Below, piece by piece: positions 11,045 through 21,300 of a stretch of DNA of 64,000 bases. The DNA is from Panicum virgatum. Taxonomy: Eukaryota; Streptophyta; Magnoliopsida; Poales; Poaceae. The position numbers and the translations under genes were made by a program. How positions within the stretch are numbered: the stretch's first letter is position 1; each line of letters starts with the position of its first letter. The stretch is from NCBI RefSeq assembly GCF_016808335.1, contig NC_053144.1, positions 56,560,195-56,624,194 on the forward strand, written 5' to 3'. The notes beneath the pieces are model-generated. The model searched no databases. It was not told where the DNA came from and worked only from the letters and a program-made list of their open reading frames with translations.

Positions 11045-11999
11045 GCTCTGGCTGGCCATTGAAAACGTCGTGTCATCACTGTAGTCCGTTCGAGCCGAGC
11101 TTGCAGCTGCAGCTGCAGCGTGGATGATCAGTCGACGATCCCTTCTTCTTGATGGTCGCAGAAGCAGCACAATCGGGGTGACCGTGAGTGGTCTTCTATG
11201 CCACTAGGGGTGTAGTGTTAATCAGAGAACCAGGCGATCAAGCTCTCTCTATCGATTGCAGTTAGCTTTGCAGTTGCATGTACATGCCTCCTGTCAGTGT
11301 GAGCTTCCTGCTTCGTGTATAAAAATGGTGGCGTTCGTAAAAAAGTTCTATCCCTGGTACTGCTAATTCTTTATCGTGGAAAATTCAAATTACCTCGACA
11401 TCCTATTCCTACTACAAAACAGTCTATGCTACCAACTATGTTTCGAACACACACACACACAAAACTTTTCACTTCCATTCATCTTGGTTCAAATGTGCAG
11501 CTTCGCAACACAGCCATGACGAAAGAGTGAACGCCACGGCAGAAGCCTTTTTTTTTTGTGGGTGTGATTATTTTCGATGATTTGAAGGGATTTGACGAGT
11601 TCAACGAGCGATAAAAATTCGCGCTCCACTCACATCCTTTGGCGCGTGACCTGGTCTTGTATCATGTGCTTTGTGGTAAAGGGACTTTCTATAGGTGTTG
11701 AAAAAAGGAGGGAAAATGCTGATAAAAAAGAACCAAAAGCTGCCTTTTAATTTGTTCCTCTTTGGGATAGTGATTGTGCCCATTTCTTTACACTTACGAC
11801 TTCCGCAAAACCACATGCCCCCTTTCACATTGCAAGTGCCGACACTACAGAAATGACGGTGCCCCTCGTCCTTTGGAACTGAATCCCCTTAGGCTGTGTT
11901 ACGCTTGATCTGAACCATCTGAATATGTAATCGCAGCATAATTGCATAAAGACGCCAAGGTAACAGTTGTCCATTTGATCATCGAAGCACCCTGAGTCG
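11045..11999. other. 3' flank of the VQ gene, intergenic
   Basis: AT-rich sequence with a short (ac)n stretch near 11451-11460. It probably includes the 3' untranslated region of the VQ gene. No gene recognised. Confidence 0.5.
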
Positions 12000-14900
12000 G
12001 CTTGCAGGTGGGGCGGGTTGTGGCTGTCCACTTGCCCACTACGCTTGCCGCAAAGTAATTAAGCGGGTTTGTGGCTGTCCGCAAAACAATTAAGCTGCTT
12101 GCTTCCATCCAATGGGTTTAGTGTGCATGTACGCGACAACCCGCAAGGCCCGCAAGGTACGTTGCCACCATCGCATACAAGTAGCATTCAAAAAATGAAT
12201 ATGAGAAAGCAAGACTTGAATTGACAGACAAGACAAAGAAGACATCATGAGCCGAGACAGATAAGGCAAACGACTTCATATTTAAAGATTAAAAGTAAGG
12301 ACGACGAACGATCCATATCAAAACCCATACATTCATTCCACAAGTGATCCATTACACCACACAAGAGCAGAACAGACCAGTCTCTCTCAGAATTAACCAG
12401 CATTAGTCAAACAAACTACGCTCAAATAGAAAAAAAACTCGAAATGGCGCACAGAATGCAATCCACGAACCACACTCCGCAACAAGTATCAAGGGTGTTT
12501 GACTAAATCCACAAAAACTTCTCTCTTCTCTAGCTAACAACCAGCACAGAGTTAACTAGGTTGCCAAGGTTGAATGACCCAGCTTATTAATAAAGCTACT
12601 AACTGATAAACTGTGGTATGCACCACAACTCAACATGCATTACATCATCTTGATGCTGTCCACGCTGCTTGATGCTGAAAGATCTCCAAGTCCTCTTTGC
12701 ATGCCCATTTATTGCCCTGCATCACAATAAAATAGATGATATCTTAGAAAATTAATCAAGGTCAATTGGAAACAACAAAAATGCTCTATAGGCTATAACC
12801 ATCCTACCGAACAGCAGCACCTCAGCGCACTGCTTGCTATCTGAATTTTTTTTACCAAGCATATATACTTTCCAGAATACCTCCCAATACCAACTACCCT
12901 TGTGCTGCTAAATATGGTCTATATAGTGCAAGCATATGATGTTGGTGCCAACCAAACTACACATCTTTTCTGGTTGGGGCACCAACAGAATAAAAATTGT
13001 ATAGTTGTTTACAGCCATGTTGAAAGGAACCTGGCAGTAGGTGAGGTCAAACTTCCAGTTTTTCAACGCGCGTGCATCGGGGGACAAAGCATCTGTACTC
13101 AAATTCTCAACTATTTGATTCATTTTAAGTCGCTCCTTGCACACTGCCAAGTGCCTACGACAAGCGCTTCTACCATTCTCTCGATTAGCAGCTAATATAT
13201 CCAAGCAGTGAATGCATTTAGCTTGCACAATTAAGTTTACTTGATAAATTGGCTCAAACTCTTTCCAAACACCAGATCTAAGTTTGCGCTTTCTAGTTGA
13301 TCTAGGTGCATCTAGACAAAAAAACGCAAGTACTAATCAGGATGGTGAATTTAACATATTAACTTGAAATAATGCAGCTGGTAGAGATGGTGAAGTCAAA
13401 TCTAACCTTGTCCAAGAACACGAGAAGTCGATATTTCTGCATCATCAAGTGGTATTGATTCATCCCTGATTGTTGAAGGGGACCTCAAGTGCTCTGCTCT
13501 ATAATGGCCCGTCCTCGGTGACATTAGACGCCTCTTCAGTAATGGGGACATCACAATTTGCTTCCTTACTGGGGACTTCCGTCTCAACAATGATTGTATT
13601 CTTGCCACGCTCCTTGATGCTACAGTTGAAGGATCCTGTAGTCTTCTTTGCTGCTCTCTTGGCACAGCCTGGCTGGTACAGTGGTATATATATTAGAACA
13701 AATATAAGGAATGCATAATAAAGTTATGGTTTACATGTAGCTAGAGGAGCAAATATAAGGTCACAATGTTCACATAATAGCTACAGGAAACACATGTTCA
13801 CTAACCATAGATATTCAGAATTGAAGAGTGCAACACAGTAACATACTACAATGGCAAAACAGTAGAAAATTGCAAAGAATGATTAAAAAGATGCAAGGCA
13901 ATGGAGATTTTGAAAATAGCATATAGATTACATGCATGTTTTGATATACATCAGAGCATGAATATCAATATGACAAATAACTGAAAGGAGAAAGTAAATA
14001 CAATGCTACTGATTCATTTTCTTTTTGAAAAAAACAATCCTACGTGTGATCTACAGCTGTGTAAATGCAGATCCGATGCCTATATTTCGTAGCCCAAGTC
14101 AAGCACCAAGTCAAGAGTCTTTGCTTTCTTATTAGCTCACTAGAATCTCTTGTTGTTCTGAAACTGCCTAGGTAGTCCAGGAAGCAAAAACCAAATGTAA
14201 AAGCTTATGGAAGTACACCATGCAAAAAGATGAAGAAACAATTATCAGGTAATACTAGTTCCTCTAGGCAACAACATCCTGCCTAAGATTATTCTCCCCT
14301 AGGCTAGAATGCACTACCACACTGGTTTATACAGAACTAGTCAAGCATTCAATAACTACAATAACTACAGATAAACATTGCTTAAGGAACTGCTTACACT
14401 TCTTGGTGAGGTCAAGTTGGTTGAACTGGAATCTGAGTTGGGTGAACTCACTCTCCTGTTTGTGATCCCCATTGCTGAGTTGGGTGAATTGCAAGATCCA
14501 ATTCGTCGAAGGGGTCCCAGTCAGAGCCCTCCTCCCCATCCTTCCCGTCCTCCAGCACCACCATGGAGGAATGCCAGCCGAACAGGTCGGCTCCGTCTGC
14601 CGCCTCCATCGGGCGGCCCAGCGAGTCGGCGAACCTCCTAACGATGGAACAGCACCACCATGATGCTCAAAATTCGGATGATGGAACTTATAGATGGAAT
14701 TCAGATGGAAGAAAGCAGATCGATCCAAATTGATCTGAGCTCCTAGCTGACCTTCGGGTGCTCAGCGAGTCTCCCCGTGCTGCTGGAAGTCGTTGGGCTT
14801 CCTGATGGTGGCCTTCTCCCTCCTCCCCGCTAGTGGCCTCGCCGGCCTCGCGCATGGCGGCGACGGGGAGGCTGAGCGCCCGTCCGTACGCCTCCGCCAG

Positions 14901-15300
14901 TGGCCTCACCGGCCTCGTCTTCGGGCGCGTTGGCAGAGAGATAGGCCGCGAGGAGTAGCCCGTCACCCCGCCTGGCGATAAGGAGGTAGGCAGCGCGTTG
15001 AGCCCTGGCCGGACGACGGAAGCGGCGGAGGGGATTGCGGCGAGCCGGCGGCTGCGGTGGCGGCGGCCGCCGAGCGACGGAGGGGAATGCGGCGCTGTGG
15101 TGACGGCGGCCGCCCCTAGGTTTTGCGATCCATTTACGGGTCTTGCGGTTCTCTTTTCTTGTCCACGGCCTTCGCAGGCTGCTAAATATTAGGCCACAAA
15201 AGTGTTGCAGCTGGGCCGCATTGGCCACGAGCTTTGTTTTTGCGTGGCGGGTTAGCGGGTTCGTTTTAGAACCCGCCCCGCCTGCAATCTGAACCCTGAG
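12000..15300 (-). mobile_element. Probable hAT-like element region
   Basis: The segment contains a BED-finger transposase-like fragment on the minus strand (12908-13671). It is bordered by stretches rich in 'gcgggtt'/'aacccgc' words: 'ggggcgggttgtgg' near 12009 and 'ggcgggttagcgggttcg' near 15246. Such words are frequent at ends of grass hAT elements. A GC-rich block at about 14500-15130 has open frames on the minus strand, such as one reading ADLFGWHSSMVVLEDGKDG. I do not recognise it; it may be a captured gene fragment or the 5' exons of the same gene. The element ends are not proven. Confidence 0.35.
12908..13671 (-). pseudogene. hAT transposase N-terminal fragment with BED zinc finger
   Basis: Two putative exons: about 13671-13407 and 13311 down to about 12908. 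Across the junction the frame reads ...EISTSRVLGQ|DAPRSTRKRKLRSGVWKEF. The second exon carries CIHC...(about 20 residues)...RRHLAVC, the Cys2-His-Cys pattern of BED fingers in grass hAT (RICESLEEPER-type) proteins, followed by ALKNWKFD. The rest of the transposase (catalytic RNase H fold and dimerisation region) is absent. The upstream exon appears frameshifted: the acidic stretch ending EEASNVTEDGP and the stretch LRSPSTIRDESIPLDD lie in different frames. It is best read as a decayed fragment, though a domesticated short BED protein is not excluded. Confidence 0.55.
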
Positions 15301-15927
15301 CCTGAGATGGAACGGGGTTGATTGTTGAACTCGGAATTTTCAGGCCTCAGCGCAACCGCCTTGAGATTGCTGGCTCTGAACTTCAAGAAAGGCAACTCAG
15401 GGCACTGTGCCTCCCTTTCAGTAGAGGGGTTATCGATCGATCAACAATTGCCAGTTAAGGATGTCAGCCGCGACGTGCTCGGATTTCACGATAGGAAATT
15501 ACGAGACGCAAGGTGTGCTTTGAAACGGCGATACAGAAATTGCGAGACGGTTGGGACGGCCCCCCCCCCCCCCCCCCCCCCCCCCCAGTGGCCGGTCAGA
15601 TTTGGACAAGTTTCAGATTAGGCGGCACAAGGAGGTCAAGGGATGGATAAGGGAACAGCAGGGCACACAGCAGCCATCCACTCCCCCCGTCGGCCACGAG
15701 CTGACGAGCACATCCTCCCCTGCCGCCCGCGAGCACGGCCCCATCCAGAATCAGGCCAACAATTACACAGCTCCCTCGGGCCTCGAGACATTCCCCTTGA
15801 ACCCAACTGGCGAATTAGCATTCCCATCCCACCACCACGCCCACAAAATCAGCAAGAGGATGATGCAGTAACAAACGACGGAGCAGGCGAAGCAGCACTG
15901 ACCCCAGATTTACCTGCACAAAATCAG
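15301..15927. other. Upstream region of the CRR42-like gene with poly-C tract
   Basis: Presumed promoter and leader of the following gene. A homopolymer of about 27 C lies at 15560-15586. No TATA box is convincing. Small open frames look spurious. Confidence 0.5.
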
Positions 15928-16493
15928 ATGGCTGCCTCTGCATCTGCTTCATCAGTCGGCAGGATGCTGCAGGCTTCGCTCGCGGCGGCAACCGCTGCCG
16001 TCCCTTCGACCTTCGTCTCGCCGCCGCAGCAAGTCCCAGCTTCTCCCGTGCGACGACGTCCTGGCGGCGTCGCCGTCCGGTGCGCGCCGAGCGGCGGCGT
16101 CGCACCAGCAGGCGACAAGACGTCGAAGCTCAGGGTGGGCTCGCCGATCGTCATCCTGGAGGCGCCCGTGATGCTGAAGACCGCCGCGTCGGTGCCGTCG
16201 CTCCGGCACAACGGCGGCCAGGTCAAGCCCGGCGACGTCGGAAGGTACGTACGCGATAGCTGATGTACTCTTCTAGCTGCTGCTTGACCAACAAAACAAA
16301 ACGAGCTGCGTTAATAAACTAGAATGTCTTGGCACTGACGATCGTGTGACCTCGTCGGTTGGGCAGGATCATGGCGCGGAAGCCCAAGGACGTCTGGGCC
16401 GTGCGCCTCGCCGTCGGCACGTTCCTGCTGGACGGCAAGTTTTTCAGGCCCTTGGACGCCGACGAGGAAGACGACGGGTCCCCAGATGAATGA
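15928..16493 (+). CDS. CRR42: CRR42-like DUF3148 protein, chloroplast NDH assembly factor (147 aa)
   Basis: Exons 15928-16244 and 16367-16493; the phase is kept across the GT-AG intron (...GDVGR|IMARKPK). The N-terminal ~50 residues are rich in Ser/Ala/Arg and look like a chloroplast transit peptide. The conserved domain runs from about residue 65 to 140: KLRVGSPIVILEAP, then QVKPGDVGRIMARKPKDVW, then AVGTFLLDGKFFRPLD. This corresponds to the DUF3148 family, whose Arabidopsis member CRR42 helps assemble subcomplex A of the chloroplast NADH dehydrogenase-like complex in the stroma (family knowledge). The acidic C-terminus DADEEDDGSPDE ends the protein. I chose the ATG at 15928 as the first in frame with the transit-like sequence; a longer open frame reaches further upstream but lacks similarity. 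Confidence 0.8.
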
Positions 16494-17370
16494 CAAATCG
16501 ATGATGCCTCAGTGCCTGCAAAATCTGCAATGCAAGTTTTGCTACACACAAGCCGTGCGAACATGTCAGTAGTGAGTCGAGGTGATTGCAATCACAGATG
16601 TGCAACTCTAGCGCGCAGGTGCATCAAAAAGAAAAGAAAAAAAACTCTAGCGCGCAGGCATACATCAAACTGTCGATGTAATATTCGTCAAAGTTTAAGT
16701 CCATGGTTCAAAGACATTCCAACCCTGTCGCAAAGCAATTTTCAAAGGAATGCTAATTTATTCGGCTGTTTCTTCTTGCCGGAGAATGCTCAAAACTACT
16801 AGGTGTTGAGTGTTCCTTCTTCAACGGGAATATTTTCAAGTTTTTTTATTACCAGGTTGGATTATGAAGAGCCCAACGAAAAAGTGGTTTTATCCCGGAA
16901 ATTTTCAAGTTTTCGTGACTTTTGGTTTAAATATTGAAGACCAATCCTTACCCTATGGTCAATTGATCATGTATAGTACTTACTCCCAACGAATGATTGC
17001 TAGATGGGCCTAAATCACCACAGTGGCCAGTAGGCGGCCTCGTTTTCAAACTCTCTCCGCCGATTTGGTGGGATGTTTGTTGACGGAGTACTACCCTCTA
17101 ATTCTACAGGCTCTCTAGTCCCCCACAACTGTCATCAGAATTCAGAAAACAGGTCGCCTGTCTAAATCACTGCCACGTCGGCCCCTCCAGCCGGCTCTGA
17201 CTAATTCATCATCATCCTCTTCGTTTCTCTCCCCACCCCCCTGCTGCCTGCTGGCCGCCGGCTGAAGTGAGACAAGCGAGGCCACCGATCAATCGACGCC
17301 CGTTTCGTTGGCGTCGAAGGGTCTCACGCGATCGTCGAGCCCTCTCCGCAGAAGCTGACGGCTTCGCTCG
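16494..17370. other. Intergenic region and probable leader exon of the GH51 gene
   Basis: No coding gene recognised. The GC-rich tract around 17230-17370 resembles a grass 5' untranslated exon, with a plausible donor 'ctcg|gtatag' at 17370/17371. Confidence 0.45.
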
Positions 17371-18306
17371 GTATAGAAACCCTACCCTACTCGTTTTGTT
17401 CTGCTGGATATTCCTTCCTTCCCCCCGCCCTGGCGACCCCTCCGTCCTTGCTGCGAGCCTGCGAACATCGTTTCCGCGTGAAGTAGAGCAGCTGGTTTAT
17501 TGCTTTCCGAAATTGCTAGGGGTTCAGTGGTCCGCCCCTTTCTGGCAAGCTATCTGAAACGGGATGCGCTGTGCGATTCTGTTCCGTTCCATGCTGGGGG
17601 TTCAAACAATCGCGGTAGTACTTTGCCATTTCTAATCCGGCTAAATTCGGCATGCGAGCAGTTCCCAATCCGGAGATTGAGGGTGCGGTGTTACTGGTAC
17701 AGAATTAACATGGGTAGATACACATTTAAGGAAACAAAATTTTGATTATCTTTAGGCAAGAGAAAGCTGGTTAACGTGAAATGCAGACAATGGGCTATGC
17801 GTGGTATTCCTTTCATAGATGGATTAGGAGACAGCAACATGCATGGGGGCACCCGAGTTCAAGCTTGGGTGGGAGGGGGCTCTCAGCCGGGGGTTCTACC
17901 AATAAATTTATTTATACAGAAGATTCAGACAAGTTTAGCCGGTGGCACTTAAAGAGGCATCGTACGGAGAAAACTGGTTACCATGAAATCCAGACAGCGT
18001 ACCATACGTGGTATTGCTTTCCTGGATGGATAAGGAGAAAACGACACTTCTGTGTTGCTTGCCCGCGACAGGAGTGCAACTCTGAGAAGTAATCTTCAGA
18101 CTTCAGACAGGATTACATACAGATGATGTTGCTATCCTCTCCTCTCATCATTTTATTTGGACTTCACTTCTACTCACGCACCATTTATCTGAGCCAATTG
18201 CTGTTTTCTATCCTTGCAGTTTGTTAAAACGTTTCTAGGGTTGCTGCATGTATAGTTGGGCATATAGAGAGATTACATTGAGTTAGTGCTCTGCTCTCGG
18301 CTGTAG
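17371..18306 (+). other. Probable leader intron of the arabinofuranosidase gene
   Basis: Inferred from the donor at 17371 and the acceptor 'gctgtag|cgacgc' at 18306/18307, eight bases before the start codon. Leader introns at this spacing are common in grass genes, but no transcript evidence is available. Confidence 0.45.
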
Positions 18307-18313
18307 CGACGCA

Positions 18314-21300
18314 ATGGGCGTCCTAAGAGCTGGTTCGGTTTGCTGGCTGTTCCATGTTCTGGTTCTTGTCTGCGCCTTGTGTCAGATACTTTATGTTGGA
18401 TCAGTTGGGGCTCAAACTGCTCAGTTGAGTGTGGATGCTTCACCCCAGAATGCTCAGGTGATCCCTGGAAATATGTTTGGCATCTTCTTTGAGGTGAGTT
18501 TACTGTCTGGTTGTTGTCAGTACATTGGTTTCATGTGTTACTAGATTGACATGTAGTAACATTTACCCTACCAATACCCCACCCTCTGCAGAGATGGCAA
18601 TGCCTTCATAATGTGGGATTTAATAGGGCAAATCAATGAACTCCTGTGCACTAGTCTAAATTGGTTGACGGTCTATATTAGCGCTAATAGCCATACACAA
18701 TCAACTTCAGCTGGCATATCATACTGGCTCATGCATGACTATTCAGGAGCTCATCTGGTGTTTACTTTTGCTATAAACTGTAGTATTGTACTAATTGATG
18801 TGAAACTTAACCTGCGGTTATACTAGTCAAAATAACTGTTTTCTTGATCTTTTCAATTCCTTTCAACTTTTCATATCATAAAAATCAACCTGGTAGAGTA
18901 GTGCTAGATGCTGTCTGGTCATTTTACTTGGAAGGTGATGAATCTCTGTAATTCTTGGAATCATGGTTGTACTGGTAGGAGATCAACCACGCTGGAGCTG
19001 GTGGATTGTGGGCAGAGCTTGTGAGCAACAGAGGTAATGGGATTCAATGTCTAAGGTTAACTGGCACTATCAGTTGATCCTATTTTTATTTTTCTCTTGA
19101 CAAGCAATTTAAATGTTTTATCATCAGAATTATACTTATGTATCTGTAACCATTTATCGTTGTCAGCAAAATAACCTCATGATGGTGACGATGGCCTTTG
19201 TTTGCTAATTTCTATAGCCATACTGGTTGCTCAGACATTGATGATTTTTGTCTGTATAGATAATAATTAAAAGCAGAGCTACTAGTTGCTCAGACCTCAT
19301 TCTGTCCAATATCATCCAGTTGTCCACTATAGCAACTAACAATTACTTCTTTTTTTTCTAGGCAAATGTTTGTTTGTAGATCATAAAGAATAGGATGTCA
19401 AGAATGGGCTTAAGATTAAGTCTTATAATTTTCCGGCTCCTTACAAGTTTTCTTTATGTTACAGGTTTTGAAGCTGGTGGTCCTAATACTCCTTCAAACA
19501 TTGACCCATGGTTGATCATTGGGGATGAATCCAATATTATTGTGGCAACAGATCGGTCATCCTGTTTTGCTGGTAACCCAATTGCACTTCGAATGGAAGT
19601 GCATTGTGAAACTACTGGAACTAATGCCTGCCCATCAGGAGGTGTTGGGATCTACAATCCTGGTTACTGGGGCATGGTACGACCTTTATGCATCTGACAT
19701 AATTCATACTTTTCTCCTTTTTTATTCTGGAAATTTCCGTAACACTTTCCATCTGCCTTTTGTGTAGCTTTTTTAGGACTTTTAAGTTAGGTGTTTTTTT
19801 CAGATTACTTGTTAATATCCTCTTCATTTTTCAGCGAGGGACTAATAACCTCTGTATTCACTACTCAATACTATATCTGAATCAATGCGTGTATAATACA
19901 TACACATTTCTTCTCCCTTTCGGACATGATAAATCAATAAGAGATGCTTATCTCCATTGTTAAAATAAGAAATATTTTTGCTACAATTGTTGCAGAACAT
20001 TGAGAGAAGAAAGGTTTATAGAGCTACCATGTACATTAAGTCGTCAGAATCAGTGGAGTTGACAGTTTCGTTAACAAGTTCAGATGGTCTTCAAATTCTA
20101 GCTTCTCATACCATCACGTAAGCAATATGTCATGGTTCAATGCATCAATAATACTTCGTTTGCTGCTATTTGTGCCCTTTTTGGTGAAAAAATAGCATAT
20201 GCAATAATACTTCATTTGTAGGGGTGACAAAGAAGATTTTGTTGAGTGGACGAAGGTTGAATTCGATTTGGAATCAATTGGTAGAAATACTAATTCAAGA
20301 CTTCAGCTTACGACCACCAAAAGTGGCATAATTTGGTTCGATCAAGTATCACTTATGCCATCAGATACATTCATGGTAATATCATTTCCAGTTCCCTTTT
20401 ATCCTTTTGAGGTTCCATAGGAACTTGATGCATATTTTCTCCATACATTTCTTTTGCAAAATAGTAGGATGTGAGAAACGCAAAGTCATACTACATGCCA
20501 TTTTGCAATTACTACTGTTTTATGTGCAGATTATCTAGTCACAAATCCAATACATCATAACCTGAACCATGATTTTCGGTAACTTTAATTTCTATTGCCA
20601 GAGAATGTTAAGTGATCTTTATCGAACTATGTCGTCCATGCATAGCCATGGTGCAACCATGCAGTTATAATAGTTTGCACTCTAATGTTTCTAAAAGTTG
20701 CAGCCATCACAATCAAGATGGCATTGTGTCGTGGTGCTAAATTATAAGTTTCTGTAAGCAAGACTATCGTATGATTGGACTTAATCCTAATTTACAATAG
20801 GAAATGGTCTAAACAGAAGAAAGGATCAAAGGAAAACATATGATTCGTATAATCAACTAAGGTGTCAAGGAGTTTCTGTTTCTTGATTTAACAGTGACCC
20901 TTATTTATCAATTTTATTTCTCAGGGGCATGGTTTTCGTAAAGATCTTGCCTCTATGCTGGCAAATCTGAAGCCTCGATTTCTAAAATTTCCAGGTTTGT
21001 CACTTAGAATTTTATCTTCCTTCTGAGAATCTTCATATGTAGAGGCGATCGTAGTATGCCTCAGTACAACCCAGGATGTGAGGAAAGAGCCTGGATTTAT
21101 TTGACCATAAGACCAGAAAAAAACTGTTAAATATTGTGAAATACTGGGCAAAATACTTGCTGATTATACGAGTACATGACTAGCGGTCAGGTTGAGAATT
21201 AGATGCATATACCTTGCACATACGCTTGACTTTTCTGCAATGGACAGTTGTGTATTCCATGTAATGTAAAATATCATACCTTGCTGGCTCAAAGCAACAT

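Noticed and set aside
9974..11170. Long minus-strand open frame (398 codons) opposite the VQ gene
   Set aside because: It is the antisense shadow of a very GC-rich coding exon; Arg/Ala/Gly-rich with no motif.
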